A stretch of DNA of 14,410 nt from Candidatus Roizmanbacteria bacterium (GCA_024653985.1 JANLIS010000050.1:1-14410), one strand, 5' to 3'; shown: positions 5,347 to 13,152, counted from the first letter of the stretch. The notes: generated by a model not told the origin, from the letters alone. Numbers and translations are program-made.

Positions 5347-5438
5347 AGTTAATAATTAAAAATGAAGAGTTTAATTAAGAATTAATAGTTAAAAAACTTT
5401 CTAATCCAAATTATTAATTCTTCACTCTTAATTTTTCA
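5347..5438. repeat. Long imperfect AT-rich inverted repeat between nrdJ and pduO
   Basis: The perfect inner arms are AAGAATTAATA (5377-5387) and TATTAATTCTT (5412-5422). Homology continues outward, with gaps, through AATGAAGAG (5361-5369) against CACTCTTAATTTTT (5423-5436). It would fold in the intercistronic mRNA. It may attenuate or protect the nrdJ transcript, or be a dispersed repeat; it does not look like a classic GC-rich terminator. Confidence 0.55.
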
Positions 5439-7835
5439 CTAACATTCTGAATATCCACATCCATAACATTTCTTACAGCCTTCCTCGTGGACCAAGGTCG
5501 CTTCTCCACAGCTGGAACAAATATCAAAAGAGGTTGATTTTGGAACTGCGGTCATTGGTTGTATCAATGCTGGTTGGGTTGTTGCGGTAACAAGTTTTGG
5601 AGTATCATCTGCCTTTGCTGAATTAGTTACTCCATTGGACTTTTTTGTTTCTCCGTTAAATCCATAGTGCATTGATAACACTTTGGCGACTGCGTCAGGC
5701 AAACTTCTTATCCTGTCCTTTCCAAACCCCATACTTCGGGCTCCACCAATTCCTGACAGCTGATTGATGATTTCCTGGACTCTCTGTTCAACCGATAGAT
5801 GCGATGAAAATCTCAAGGCAACCGAGATCATTCTTCCCAAACCTTCGGCCATAGCATAAATATCGGTTCCGGCCTTGCCGACGGTAATGAACATTTCCAA
5901 GGGTTCTGGAGGATTACCACCGTTGGTATTTAAGGTAATAAAGGCGATTCCAACCGGTGTCTGAATTCTGTAAGTTGATCCATGAACCACCATCGGACGA
6001 GGCTTGATCGTATAGGTCGGGCATTTCAATTCGGCCGCTTCAACTTTAGCTTCGCTTGCTTCTGGTTTTCGTTCCAACACTCCCGGTCGAGACCCGTCTC
6101 TCATGTAGGCGATCCCCTTACAACCTAATTTATAAGCTAGGTTATATAGTTTTTTAACATCTTCAACTGTGTGTGAGTTAGGTGCATTTACCGTTTTGGA
6201 TATTGATGCATCAACATATTTTTGAATGGCACCTTGAACTTCAACATGATTTTCAGGGGTCAGTTCATTTGCAGAAACAAACCATTCCGGTTTTTTCATC
6301 TTTCCCGCTTTAACATCCTTTTCGTGTTTTTTATACCAAGCGTCATAAAGATCATGACGGATTACATGGTCGCCCAATCTATCATGACGATTAAACTCAA
6401 ATTCGTAGACCGGCTCAATTCCACTTGTCGTCCCGGCCATCAAAGAGGTTGATCCTGTTGGAGCCTGCATCAAAAGCAATGAGTTCCTTATCCCATTTTT
6501 ATTGATTGTTTTTTTAACATCTTCCGAAAGTTGACTGACAAATTTCCCGGCAAGATATAGCTTGCGGTCATATTTGGCAAAACTGCCTTTTTCGCGGGCA
6601 AATTCAGACGAGGCCCTATAAGCTTCGTCCCTTATCAGTTTGTAAACTTTGTCAATAAATTCCAAAGATTCAGGTGATCCGTATCTCAAATGCAATTTGA
6701 TCAAGGTGTCGCCCAATCCCATCGTCCCAAGACCGATCCTTCTCTCTCCCTCAAGTTGGGTCTTGCGGATACCTTCAAAAACGTAAGGGTCCATGTCGAC
6801 AACATTATCTTGAAAACGGACGGCGCTCCTGACGATCAGTTTTAAAGTATTGAAATCGAACTTGGCTTTTTCATCAATATCTTTTCCTTTGACAAGGGCT
6901 GACAGATTGATCGATCCCAAGTTACATACACCCCATGGAGGCAAGCCCTCTTCACCACACGGATTGACACAAATGATCTTGTTCCAATAGTAGTTGTTAT
7001 ATAGTTTATTATATCTCTCCATAAAAACGACTCCTGGCTCAGCAGATTTCCAAGCAGCGGTTGCAACCAGGTCCCAAAGTTTTCTTGCTTTGACGATCTT
7101 GTGGACGATAACCTTTTTACCCATTTTTTTCCAGGCTTCCAGATCACCTGTCCATTTTTGGTCATACTCAGGATCTTTTATGTCAGGGAATACTAATGGC
7201 CAGTCGGCATCTTTTTCAACTGCTTCCATAAATGTATCGGAGACGTTTACTGAAAGGTTGGCTCCGTTGATCTTTGAGAGGTCTTGTTTGACGGTAATAA
7301 ATTCTTCAATATCAGGATGCCAGTCCCAAAGCATAAGCATTAAGGCACCACGGCGTGTACCACCCTGTTGGATGATATCTCTTGTGGCAACTGAAAAAAG
7401 TGAGGCCCAATTTATCGGACCGGATGAGAAACCATTAACCTTTTTGACCCTTGCTCCCCGTGGACGAAGCGATGAAAGATTAATTCCTACTCCGCCACCT
7501 CGAGCCATGATCTCGACCATATTACCTAGTGTTTCAAGTATCCCTCCTCTTGAATCTTTTGGTGAAGGAATGACAAAGCAGTTATAAAAAGAGACTGCGT
7601 AACCAGTTCCGGCTCCGGATAAAATTCTCCCACCGGGTACATACTTGAAATCTTTTAATATAAAATTGAACTCCTTCTCCCATTTTTTTTGTTTCGCTTT
7701 TTTTTCAACTTTGGATACAGCTTTGGCAATTCGAGACCACATCTCTTCAGGCCTTTTTTCAATGGCCTTCCCTTCCTTATCCTTCAACGAATAACGGTCT
7801 AAAAAAACTTTCTCTGAAATTCCTGTTAACTTCAT
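5439..7835 (-). CDS. nrdJ: Class II (adenosylcobalamin-dependent) ribonucleoside-diphosphate reductase
   Basis: A protein of 798 residues that reduces ribonucleotides to deoxyribonucleotides using an AdoCbl-generated thiyl radical. The active-site loop NPCGEEGLPPWGVCNLGSIN (291-310) supplies N291, thiyl C293 and E295; the redox pair should be C86 (FYNCFVI) and C304. GGTRRGALMLMLWDWHPDIEEF (158-179) and PTGSTSLMAGTTSGIEPVYEF (459-479) are typical of B12-dependent enzymes. A TSCPD domain (about 606-710) is followed by an A/T/P-rich linker and a cysteine tail (C773, C776, C787, C790, C793, C798) that may bind zinc and relay electrons from thioredoxin. There is no N-terminal ATP-cone and no intein. 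It starts 1 nt after nrdR and precedes the adenosyltransferase gene, which supports the class II assignment independently. Confidence 0.97.
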   Translation of the reverse strand: MKLTGISEKVFLDRYSLKDKEGKAIEKRPEEMWSRIAKAVSKVEKKAKQKKWEKEFNFILKDFKYVPGGRILSGAGTGYAVSFYNCFVIPSPKDSRGGILETLGNMVEIMARGGGVGINLSSLRPRGARVKKVNGFSSGPINWASLFSVATRDIIQQGGTRRGALMLMLWDWHPDIEEFITVKQDLSKINGANLSVNVSDTFMEAVEKDADWPLVFPDIKDPEYDQKWTGDLEAWKKMGKKVIVHKIVKARKLWDLVATAAWKSAEPGVVFMERYNKLYNNYYWNKIICVNPCGEEGLPPWGVCNLGSINLSALVKGKDIDEKAKFDFNTLKLIVRSAVRFQDNVVDMDPYVFEGIRKTQLEGERRIGLGTMGLGDTLIKLHLRYGSPESLEFIDKVYKLIRDEAYRASSEFAREKGSFAKYDRKLYLAGKFVSQLSEDVKKTINKNGIRNSLLLMQAPTGSTSLMAGTTSGIEPVYEFEFNRHDRLGDHVIRHDLYDAWYKKHEKDVKAGKMKKPEWFVSANELTPENHVEVQGAIQKYVDASISKTVNAPNSHTVEDVKKLYNLAYKLGCKGIAYMRDGSRPGVLERKPEASEAKVEAAELKCPTYTIKPRPMVVHGSTYRIQTPVGIAFITLNTNGGNPPEPLEMFITVGKAGTDIYAMAEGLGRMISVALRFSSHLSVEQRVQEIINQLSGIGGARSMGFGKDRIRSLPDAVAKVLSMHYGFNGETKKSNGVTNSAKADDTPKLVTATTQPALIQPMTAVPKSTSFDICSSCGEATLVHEEGCKKCYGCGYSEC

Positions 7836-7836
7836 A

Positions 7837-8301
7837 TTATTTTCCCGATTTTATCGGGTTAATTTTTTTTAACTCTTCCTCAAAGTCATCTAGATCGACA
7901 AATCTTCTAAAGACCGAGGAAAATCTAATATAGGCAACCTTATCAATTTTCTTTAATCTTTTGGCTGATAAATTGCCTATTACCTTACTTTCAATTTCTG
8001 TTGTATCTTTCTCTTTCAGCTCTCTTTCAACTTCGTTAATTATTCTATCAATTTTTTCAGCGGTTACAATTGTTTTTTCACACGATTTGAAAAGTCCACT
8101 TCTAAGTTTTTCCCTGTCAAATCTTTCTCTGGTTCCGTCTCTTTTAATGACTATTATTGGCAACTCTTCAAGTCTCTCATATGTCGTAAACCGTTTATCG
8201 CATTTTAGACACGATCTTCTCCTTCTGATCGTTGTTCCATCTTCAGATACTCTTGTTTCAATTACTTCCGTATCATGGTTCTGACAAAATATACAAAACA
8301 T
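7837..8301 (-). CDS. nrdR: Transcriptional repressor NrdR
   Basis: A protein of 154 residues, standard for NrdR, which senses dATP/ATP through its ATP-cone and represses ribonucleotide reductase genes. The zinc ribbon is C3, C6, C31, C34 with RRRRSCLKCDKRFTTYER (26-43); the ATP-cone follows (about 49-139, VIKRDGTRERFDREKL and KVAYIRFSSVFRRF). It is the first gene of the nrdR-nrdJ-pduO cluster; its stop is 1 nt before the nrdJ ATG, so the two are translated from one message. Two NrdR-box-like sites overlap its own promoter and start codon, which suggests autoregulation of the whole operon. The ATG at 8301 has no Shine-Dalgarno. Confidence 0.97.
   Translation of the reverse strand: MFCIFCQNHDTEVIETRVSEDGTTIRRRRSCLKCDKRFTTYERLEELPIIVIKRDGTRERFDREKLRSGLFKSCEKTIVTAEKIDRIINEVERELKEKDTTEIESKVIGNLSAKRLKKIDKVAYIRFSSVFRRFVDLDDFEEELKKINPIKSGK
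7844..7858. repeat. Hairpin at the nrdR/nrdJ junction
   Basis: CCCGAT-TTT-ATCGGG, a perfect 6-bp stem with a 3-nt loop, spans the last codons of nrdR and ends 8 nt before the nrdJ ATG. In the mRNA it could affect nrdJ initiation. Read on the plus strand it is followed by a T-rich run and so resembles a terminator, but no plus-strand gene ends there. Confidence 0.5.
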
Positions 8302-8329
8302 ATAGTGCGATATTAAATCTAAAACACTA
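8293..8329 (-). promoter_or_regulatory. Candidate NrdR box pair
   Basis: The proximal site is GCACTATATGTTTTGT on the minus strand (8308-8293), about 13 of 16 to the consensus acaCwAtATaTwGtgt, and it includes the nrdR ATG. Exactly 15 nt upstream is a TAGTGT half-site (8329-8324). NrdR boxes occur in pairs 15-16 nt apart; the distal box is weak in its left half. Confidence 0.45.
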
Positions 8330-8344
8330 CCTGGCAGTTTTCAA
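8316..8344 (-). promoter_or_regulatory. nrdR operon promoter
   Basis: Minus strand TTGAAA (8344-8339), 17-nt spacer, TAGATT (8321-8316). The distal NrdR half-site lies in the spacer and the proximal one lies downstream, a repressing arrangement. The rest of 8302-8489 is AT-rich and holds only this promoter and the comF -10. Confidence 0.5.
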
Positions 8345-8471
8345 GAGGTCAAAATATATCAAAACCATATCATTTTTTTGAAAATAATCATTTAGCCTCA
8401 AAATATATTTTTATTTTTTTACAATGAAATATTCTTTTAATTTTGTGAACAAAACACAGTGATCTAACTAC

Positions 8472-8477
8472 TATAAT
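8472..8477 (+). promoter_or_regulatory. -10 element for comF
   Basis: A consensus TATAAT ends 12 nt before the comF ATG, predicting a leader of about 5 nt. No good -35 is seen at the expected distance. Confidence 0.5.
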
Positions 8478-8489
8478 GACTGTAAGCTT

Positions 8490-9167
8490 ATGTTCATTCT
8501 TGATCTGCTTTTCCCTAAGTTTTGCCTTGGTTGTGGATACATTGGGGTCTATCTTTGTCCATCATGCTTAAAGAAATTGGAACCGGTCAAACAAGACGTT
8601 TGTCTATATTGCAAAAAGCCCTCTCTGCTTGGTCTAACTCATGTTAATTGTGGGAATAAGTTGAACGTTGATGGAATGATCACTATCTACCGTTATAATC
8701 CAATGTTAAAAATAATCATTAAAAATATTAAATATCGTTTGGCAGTGCAGGTTTGGAATGATTTTTATAAAATGATCTCTCCTGAAGTTATTAGTAAATT
8801 AGATTGCTACAAAAACCTACCCAGCGATCTTGTTATTCAACCGATTCCGTTGTCAAAAAATAAATTTAATGAACGGGGCTTTAATCAAGCTAGTTTTATT
8901 GGTACTTTTTTTCAAAAATTTTTGCATTTTCCAATTGTTAATTTGCTCACCAGAAATACGGAAGTACCTGCGCAGGCACAAATAAAGAACAAAAAGGGAA
9001 GATACTTAAATACGAAAGGCATATTCACTGCGACACAGGGCGTCAATCCCAATGTAATACTGGTTGATGATATTATCACCTCCGGATCAACGGTTAAAGA
9101 GGCAGCTAAAATTTTAAAAAGAGCCGGAGCCAAGAAAGTTTACGTTTTGGCTTTGGCAATGGGTTAG
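8490..9167 (+). CDS. comF: ComF family protein (competence-linked phosphoribosyltransferase)
   Basis: A protein of 225 residues. The N-terminal zinc ribbons show C12, C15, C23, C26 and then C38, C41, C54. The C-terminal PRTase-fold domain has ERGFNQA (128-134) and the PRPP loop VILVDDIITSGST (189-201). ComF is required for transformation in Bacillus and Haemophilus and is thought to act on the cytoplasmic side of DNA uptake; the biochemical role is not settled. It is divergent from nrdR and is followed 32 nt later by the AI-2E-type permease gene, which has its own promoter over the comF stop codon. No Shine-Dalgarno. Confidence 0.93.
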   Translation: MFILDLLFPKFCLGCGYIGVYLCPSCLKKLEPVKQDVCLYCKKPSLLGLTHVNCGNKLNVDGMITIYRYNPMLKIIIKNIKYRLAVQVWNDFYKMISPEVISKLDCYKNLPSDLVIQPIPLSKNKFNERGFNQASFIGTFFQKFLHFPIVNLLTRNTEVPAQAQIKNKKGRYLNTKGIFTATQGVNPNVILVDDIITSGSTVKEAAKILKRAGAKKVYVLALAMG

Positions 9168-9192
9168 CAAATATAAATAAATTAGATATAAT
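9164..9192 (+). promoter_or_regulatory. Promoter of the AI-2E-type permease gene
   Basis: TTAGCA (9164-9169, containing the comF stop), 17-nt spacer, TATAAT (9187-9192), then 7 nt to the ATG at 9200. A leaderless transcript is predicted. Confidence 0.6.
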
Positions 9193-9199
9193 TGTTGTT

Positions 9200-10180
9200 A
9201 TGAAACCACAAAAGATCGAGATATCGGCTAAGACGATCGTTTTTACCATAATGTTTATATTATCTCTCGGCTTGCTTTGGCAGATCAGAGAATTGATCTT
9301 TTCTCTTTTTATTGCTTTTATTATCGCTGGGGCCTTAAAACCGTCTGTTGGTTTTTTGGAAGGGATCAAATTTCCTAGAATCATTGCCTCTCTTATTGTC
9401 TACCTTTTATTTATCTTTGCTATATATGGTATGTTTTCCCTGATCATTCCTCCGCTTTTGTCGGAAATGATCTTTCTTTTCAAAAATTTACCGGAAATTA
9501 TCAAGTCTATAATTCCTCAATCCAATGTTGCCATCAACTTTGATTTTCTGACACAAAATATACCCAGTATTGCCAATCAAACGTTATCTTTCATAAAAGG
9601 CATTTTTTCCAATGCTATTTTTGTCACCTCAACCTTATTCTTTGGTTTTTATTTTCTTTTGGAAAAAAACCTTGAAGGAAAGCTCCTAAGTAATTTTTTT
9701 GACGAAGTTGAAATCAGTAAAATTGAATTTGTAAGCAATCGGGCCCAAAAAAGAATGAGTTCATGGTTTTGGGGAGAGATCATCCTTATGTTTGTGGTTG
9801 GTACCATGACATATATTGGACTAAATATTATCGGTATGAAATACGCTTTAGCTTTAGCAGTTTTGGCGGGGCTTCTTGAGGTGATCCCAAGTCTTGGTCC
9901 GATAGCATCATCCGTACCGGCTATATTAATCGGACTTTCCTATTCGCCGATCATGGGACTATATTGCACTATCCTCTACCTTATTGTCCAACAATTGGAA
10001 AATAATCTTGTCGTTCCAGTCGTTATGAAAAAAGCAACCGGCCTTCACCCGATAATTACCTTAATAGCTATGGTCATCGGCGGAAAACTGGCCGGGATTA
10101 TGGGAGTATTACTTGCTGTTCCTTCAACTATATTTATTGAAACTATTTTGATCGAATCTCAAAAGTTTGCAAGAAAATAA
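9200..10180 (+). CDS. AI-2E transporter family (PerM/YdiK-type) permease
   Basis: A protein of 326 residues with the usual pattern for the family: two or three N-terminal helices (about 12-90), a central less hydrophobic region (about 95-180), then a cluster of C-terminal helices (about 190-320). The signature is GLLEVIPSLGPIASSVPAILIGL (222-244) followed by QQLENNLVVPVVMKKATGLHP (262-282) and GGKLAGIMGVLLAVP. The family includes TqsA and sodium-proton antiporters, and substrates vary, so export of AI-2 should not be assumed. It is followed 46 nt later by the FAD enzyme gene. The ATG at 9200 is 7 nt from a TATAAT. Confidence 0.9.
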   Translation: MKPQKIEISAKTIVFTIMFILSLGLLWQIRELIFSLFIAFIIAGALKPSVGFLEGIKFPRIIASLIVYLLFIFAIYGMFSLIIPPLLSEMIFLFKNLPEIIKSIIPQSNVAINFDFLTQNIPSIANQTLSFIKGIFSNAIFVTSTLFFGFYFLLEKNLEGKLLSNFFDEVEISKIEFVSNRAQKRMSSWFWGEIILMFVVGTMTYIGLNIIGMKYALALAVLAGLLEVIPSLGPIASSVPAILIGLSYSPIMGLYCTILYLIVQQLENNLVVPVVMKKATGLHPIITLIAMVIGGKLAGIMGVLLAVPSTIFIETILIESQKFARK

Positions 10181-10226
10181 TTCTTGCGTTTTATCTGCGG
10201 TATATTTGCGGGAATTAAACATACAT

Positions 10227-11489
10227 ATGAAAATTGCCATTCTTGGAGGAGGAATTACCGGCTTGACTGCAGGATATTATTTGGCTAAAAAAGGACATCA
10301 GGTAACGATCATAGAAAAGGGAGAGGTTCTGGGCGGATTAGCTACCGGCTTCAAGGAGAAAGACTGGGATTGGTATTTGGAGCGGGCCTATCACCATCTT
10401 TTTGCTTCCGACTCAGATATCCTTAATTTTGCCAAGGAGATAGGATATAAAAAAATATATTTTAATAAACCTATCACCTCTTCTTTATTTCTGGTCGGCG
10501 ACAAACTGTCCGCTTTTCCCTTAGATACCCCTATCGATCTTTTAATGTTCCCCCTTTTGGGGTTGATAGACAAACTTCGCGCCGGAATAATTATCCTCTT
10601 TTTAAAATTATCTCCGTTCTTGCCTGTCTATAAAACAATGACATCAGAAGAATTTCTTAAAAAAACCATGGGAATAAAAGTTTGGAATGTCCTATGGCAA
10701 CAGCTCTTTCGGGGAAAGTTCGGCAAATATGCGGGAATTATTTCAAGCTCTTTTATTTGGGCCAGGATTAATAAACGCACTAAGGCTCTAGGTTACATTG
10801 AGGGCGGTTTCCAAAATTTTATTGATTATATAGAAGACATGTTAAAGAGAATGCGCGTCAGTATCTTGAAAAGTTGTGAGATCAAAGATATTAAAAAGAA
10901 AGGAAGCAAATTTGTGATCAATAATATCGAATATGACAAAGTTATTTCTACTCTGCCTTCTCCAGTCTTATCCCGACTTGCATCAGGTCTCTTTTCTAAA
11001 GAATATCTATTCCGTTTTGATAAATTAAAATATTTGAATGCCATTACCTTAATTTTGGAGACGGACAAACCGATTCTTGATAAAACTTATTGGTTAAACA
11101 TTTGTACTGAAAAAATTCCGTTTATGGTTTTGGCCCAACATACTAATTTTGCCGACAAAAAAAATTATAACGGGAGACATTTGGCCTATGTCGGTTGGTA
11201 CGTTGATGGAGACAGTAAACTATTGAAGATGAATAAAGACGAAATATTAAAACTTGTTCTACCTCATCTTAGGAAAATTTCAAATTCAAAATTTCAAATT
11301 TCAAATTCATATTTGTTTAAAGCTCCTTGGGCCCAACCAATATTTGATAAAGAATTTGAAAAAAACAAACCCGATTTTGTTACTCCAGATAAAAACTTTT
11401 TCATTGCCAATCTAGACATGACCTATCCTTACGACCGCGGAACCAATTATGCTGTCAAGTTAGGTAAAGAGGTGATTGAATTGATATAA
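10227..11489 (+). CDS. FAD-dependent amine-oxidase/protoporphyrinogen-oxidase-like protein
   Basis: A protein of 420 residues. I chose the ATG at 10227 because the Rossmann fold starts at once: MKIAILGGGITGLTAGYYLAKKG with GxGxxG at 7-12, then the acidic strand end IIEKGEVLGGLATGF (28-42). The open frame upstream to 10167 lacks any family sequence and overlaps the permease gene. The C-terminal FAD-binding segment is FIANLDMTYPYDRGTNYAVKLGKEV (about 391-415). Relatives include HemY-like, carotenoid and UDP-galactopyranose-mutase-like flavoproteins; the substrate is not readable. An odd low-complexity insert (ISNSKFQISNS, 351-361) is encoded by a nucleotide repeat. Its stop overlaps by 1 nt the longest possible start of the next gene. 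Confidence 0.88.
   Translation: MKIAILGGGITGLTAGYYLAKKGHQVTIIEKGEVLGGLATGFKEKDWDWYLERAYHHLFASDSDILNFAKEIGYKKIYFNKPITSSLFLVGDKLSAFPLDTPIDLLMFPLLGLIDKLRAGIIILFLKLSPFLPVYKTMTSEEFLKKTMGIKVWNVLWQQLFRGKFGKYAGIISSSFIWARINKRTKALGYIEGGFQNFIDYIEDMLKRMRVSILKSCEIKDIKKKGSKFVINNIEYDKVISTLPSPVLSRLASGLFSKEYLFRFDKLKYLNAITLILETDKPILDKTYWLNICTEKIPFMVLAQHTNFADKKNYNGRHLAYVGWYVDGDSKLLKMNKDEILKLVLPHLRKISNSKFQISNSYLFKAPWAQPIFDKEFEKNKPDFVTPDKNFFIANLDMTYPYDRGTNYAVKLGKEVIELI
11277..11309 (+). repeat. In-frame minisatellite-like insert in the FAD enzyme gene
   Basis: Two perfect copies of ATTTCAAATTCA (11277-11288 and 11298-11309) are separated by AAATTTCAA, itself a variant of the same unit. The tract is 33 nt, a multiple of three, and encodes ISNSKFQISNS. 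It looks like an expanded or inserted AT-rich repeat. Confidence 0.65.
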
Positions 11490-11490
11490 T
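11482..11490 (+). promoter_or_regulatory. Extended -10 promoter of the hydrolase gene
   Basis: TGATATAAT fits the extended -10 (TGnTATAAT). It overlaps the stop codon of the FAD gene and ends 7 nt before the ATG at 11498. It supports 11498, not 11489, as the translation start. Confidence 0.55.
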
Positions 11491-11497
11491 GTTCTAT

Positions 11498-12097
11498 ATG
11501 AAGAATATTTTTATCATTCATGGTAGTTATGGTTCTCCCCAGGAAAACTGGTTTCCTTGGTTGAAAAAGGAATTATCAAAATTAGGCCATAAAGTTTTAG
11601 TCCCCCAATTTCCAGTTCCTCCAACAGACAAACAGGACTCATCATACGGAGGTCATAAACTTTCCGAATGGGTCGAAACTCTTAATGACTATAGTAGATA
11701 TATAGATAATGAAACTATTTTTATCGCTCATTCACGCGGCTGCATCTTTACTTACCATTACCTTGCCAAGATAAAACAGTCTATCTCGGCAACATTTTTA
11801 GTTGCACCTTGGATCAATTTTTTATGGTATCCAAAGAATAGTAAAAGGATTGACTCATTTCATCAAGTTCCATTTGACTGGAAAAAAATGAAAAAAGGTT
11901 CCCGATATTTTGAAATATATCAGTCAACCAATGATGATACTCCGGTTTCGGAGGGCGAAGAAATTGCAAAAAAATTAGATGCCAAATTGGTAGTTGTCAA
12001 AAATGCAGGACATTTCAGCGCATCAACTGATAAAAAATTTATTGAGTTTCCATTACTTTTAAATAACGTGAAAGATTTTATCAAAAAAAATTCTTAG
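11498..12097 (+). CDS. RBBP9/YdeN-family serine hydrolase
   Basis: A protein of 199 residues from the ATG at 11498 (MKNIFIIHGSYG); the ATG three codons earlier lies inside the -10 hexamer and is less likely. This is a small alpha/beta hydrolase: HGSYGSPQENWFPWL (8-22) is the family oxyanion and lid signature, the nucleophile elbow is AHSRG with S79, the acid is D146 or D147 (TNDDTPV) and the base is H172 (AGHFS). The physiological substrate of the family is not known. There is no signal peptide, so it is cytoplasmic. It converges with the isomerase gene, sharing 4 nt at the stop codons, without a terminator between them. Confidence 0.9.
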   Translation: MKNIFIIHGSYGSPQENWFPWLKKELSKLGHKVLVPQFPVPPTDKQDSSYGGHKLSEWVETLNDYSRYIDNETIFIAHSRGCIFTYHYLAKIKQSISATFLVAPWINFLWYPKNSKRIDSFHQVPFDWKKMKKGSRYFEIYQSTNDDTPVSEGEEIAKKLDAKLVVVKNAGHFSASTDKKFIEFPLLLNNVKDFIKKNS

Positions 12098-13110
12098 ATC
12101 TCTTTTAATTTTTTCTTGAAGTAATCAACAAAGGGGACAGTTGCCGGATTTTCTCCGTAAAGCTTAGACAGGTGCATTGTTAAATAGTTTCCGAAGATCA
12201 TCAATTCAAACGCTTGTTCAACCTTGTTCTGACCTTTCAGTTCATACCATAGAGTTTCAATTCCGTTTTTCTCAACGACCTCTTTCGTAATCAAAAATCT
12301 TTTTTGGATAGAAGTTGAAAATAATTTTGAAAAAAAGAAAATAAACAGAGAATTTTTTACCGATTCTTTCGGATTTTTCAATCCTTCCATTAGATGATGA
12401 TTCAATTCCGGAATGATCCTAAATGATGAGATAGATTTAGCGGTTTCATTGGTTTGATTGGCAATAGAATTTCCCACTCCCGTCAAAAATTCCGAAACTA
12501 TATAGTAGGGATATTTATTAAATATTTTTTTCGCCATAATTTCTGCCTCTTTTTCTATCTCTTTTCCATGAATATTATTGATCGCCTCAACGATCCCATT
12601 TTGTGAATAATTCAACACTTTCAAATTTAAAAGCAGTCCTGCTATTCCTCCTATCAGATAGCCGAAACCTATTCTCGGCTGACCTGAGGGATTGTAGACC
12701 GGATCAAAAAAATATCCGGGAGCGTTTATTTTTTCTAAAAATACCTTAAGTTCTCCACCGTCTGATATTCCAATTATCTTGGCTTTTTTTTCATATGCTT
12801 TTTGACCGGCAGTTAAAACTTCTTCAGTGGTTCCCGAATAAGAAGATAAGATGACCAAGGTATTTTCATCAACGAATCCGGGTATATTGTAGTCGTCATT
12901 TATCAAATAAGGAACGGTTATTTCTTCCTTGAAAAGTTCCTTAATGATATAGTGGGGAAATCTTGACCCCCCCATTCCGCAGGCAACTATATTTTTTATA
13001 TTTCTATAATCTTCCGGAAGTGATAATACTGAAGATTTTTCAAAAGAATCTTTTATCTGTTCCGGGAAAAGGTCCATAGATTTTATAACTGATTCATCAA
13101 TGTCTGTCAT
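12094..13110 (-). CDS. Bifunctional phosphoglucose/phosphomannose isomerase (SIS domains)
   Basis: A protein of 338 residues from the ATG at 13110. A TTG three codons upstream at 13119 is also open, but the TATGAT -10 covers its first base, so it is unlikely. SIS-fold motifs: CGMGGSRF (44-51), SSYSGTTEE (89-97) binding sugar phosphate, PSGQPR (141-146), and catalytic ELNHH (235-239). This is the short archaeal/bacterial PGI/PMI type that interconverts fructose 6-phosphate with glucose 6-phosphate and mannose 6-phosphate. It feeds glycolysis or sugar-nucleotide synthesis for the envelope. It is divergent from the UbiA gene, with overlapping promoters. Confidence 0.93.
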   Translation of the reverse strand: MTDIDESVIKSMDLFPEQIKDSFEKSSVLSLPEDYRNIKNIVACGMGGSRFPHYIIKELFKEEITVPYLINDDYNIPGFVDENTLVILSSYSGTTEEVLTAGQKAYEKKAKIIGISDGGELKVFLEKINAPGYFFDPVYNPSGQPRIGFGYLIGGIAGLLLNLKVLNYSQNGIVEAINNIHGKEIEKEAEIMAKKIFNKYPYYIVSEFLTGVGNSIANQTNETAKSISSFRIIPELNHHLMEGLKNPKESVKNSLFIFFFSKLFSTSIQKRFLITKEVVEKNGIETLWYELKGQNKVEQAFELMIFGNYLTMHLSKLYGENPATVPFVDYFKKKLKEI

Positions 13111-13114
13111 AGAG

Positions 13115-13147
13115 TTCAATCATATTGAAAAATCATGTATAATTCAA
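13115..13147. promoter_or_regulatory. Overlapping face-to-face promoters of pgi/pmi and the UbiA gene
   Basis: Minus: TTGAAT (13147-13142), 17-nt spacer, TATGAT (13124-13119), 8 nt to the ATG at 13110. Plus: weak TTCAAT (13115-13120), 17-nt spacer, TATAAT (13138-13143), 9 nt to the ATG at 13153. The two promoters occupy almost the same 33 bp, so only one polymerase can bind at a time. Confidence 0.6.
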
Positions 13148-13152
13148 TAGTC

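Noticed and set aside
5339..5438. Cobalamin riboswitch upstream of the adenosyltransferase
   Set aside because: The gap is only 100 nt, very AT-rich, and lacks anything like the conserved B12-box; it forms a simple inverted repeat instead.
6994..7587. Open frame of about 197 codons on the plus strand
   Set aside because: It is the antisense shadow of nrdJ, whose motifs are unambiguous on the minus strand; the antisense product has no recognisable features.
7844..7860. Rho-independent terminator on the plus strand
   Set aside because: The hairpin with a following T-run fits by shape, but no plus-strand gene lies upstream; it is kept only as a hairpin at the nrdR/nrdJ junction.
7961..8284. 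Plus-strand open frame of 107 codons, hydrophobic and Ser/Leu-rich
   Set aside because: It is fully antisense to nrdR, with typical shadow composition and no promoter.
10167..10226. Possible 20-residue N-terminal extension of the FAD enzyme
   Set aside because: It overlaps the permease gene, has no family similarity, and the Rossmann motif begins right at the ATG at 10227.
10550..10563. CCCCTTTTGGGG palindrome as a REP or terminator
   Set aside because: It lies inside the FAD enzyme coding sequence, lacks the GTAG foot, and is explained by ordinary codons (Pro-Leu-Leu-Gly).
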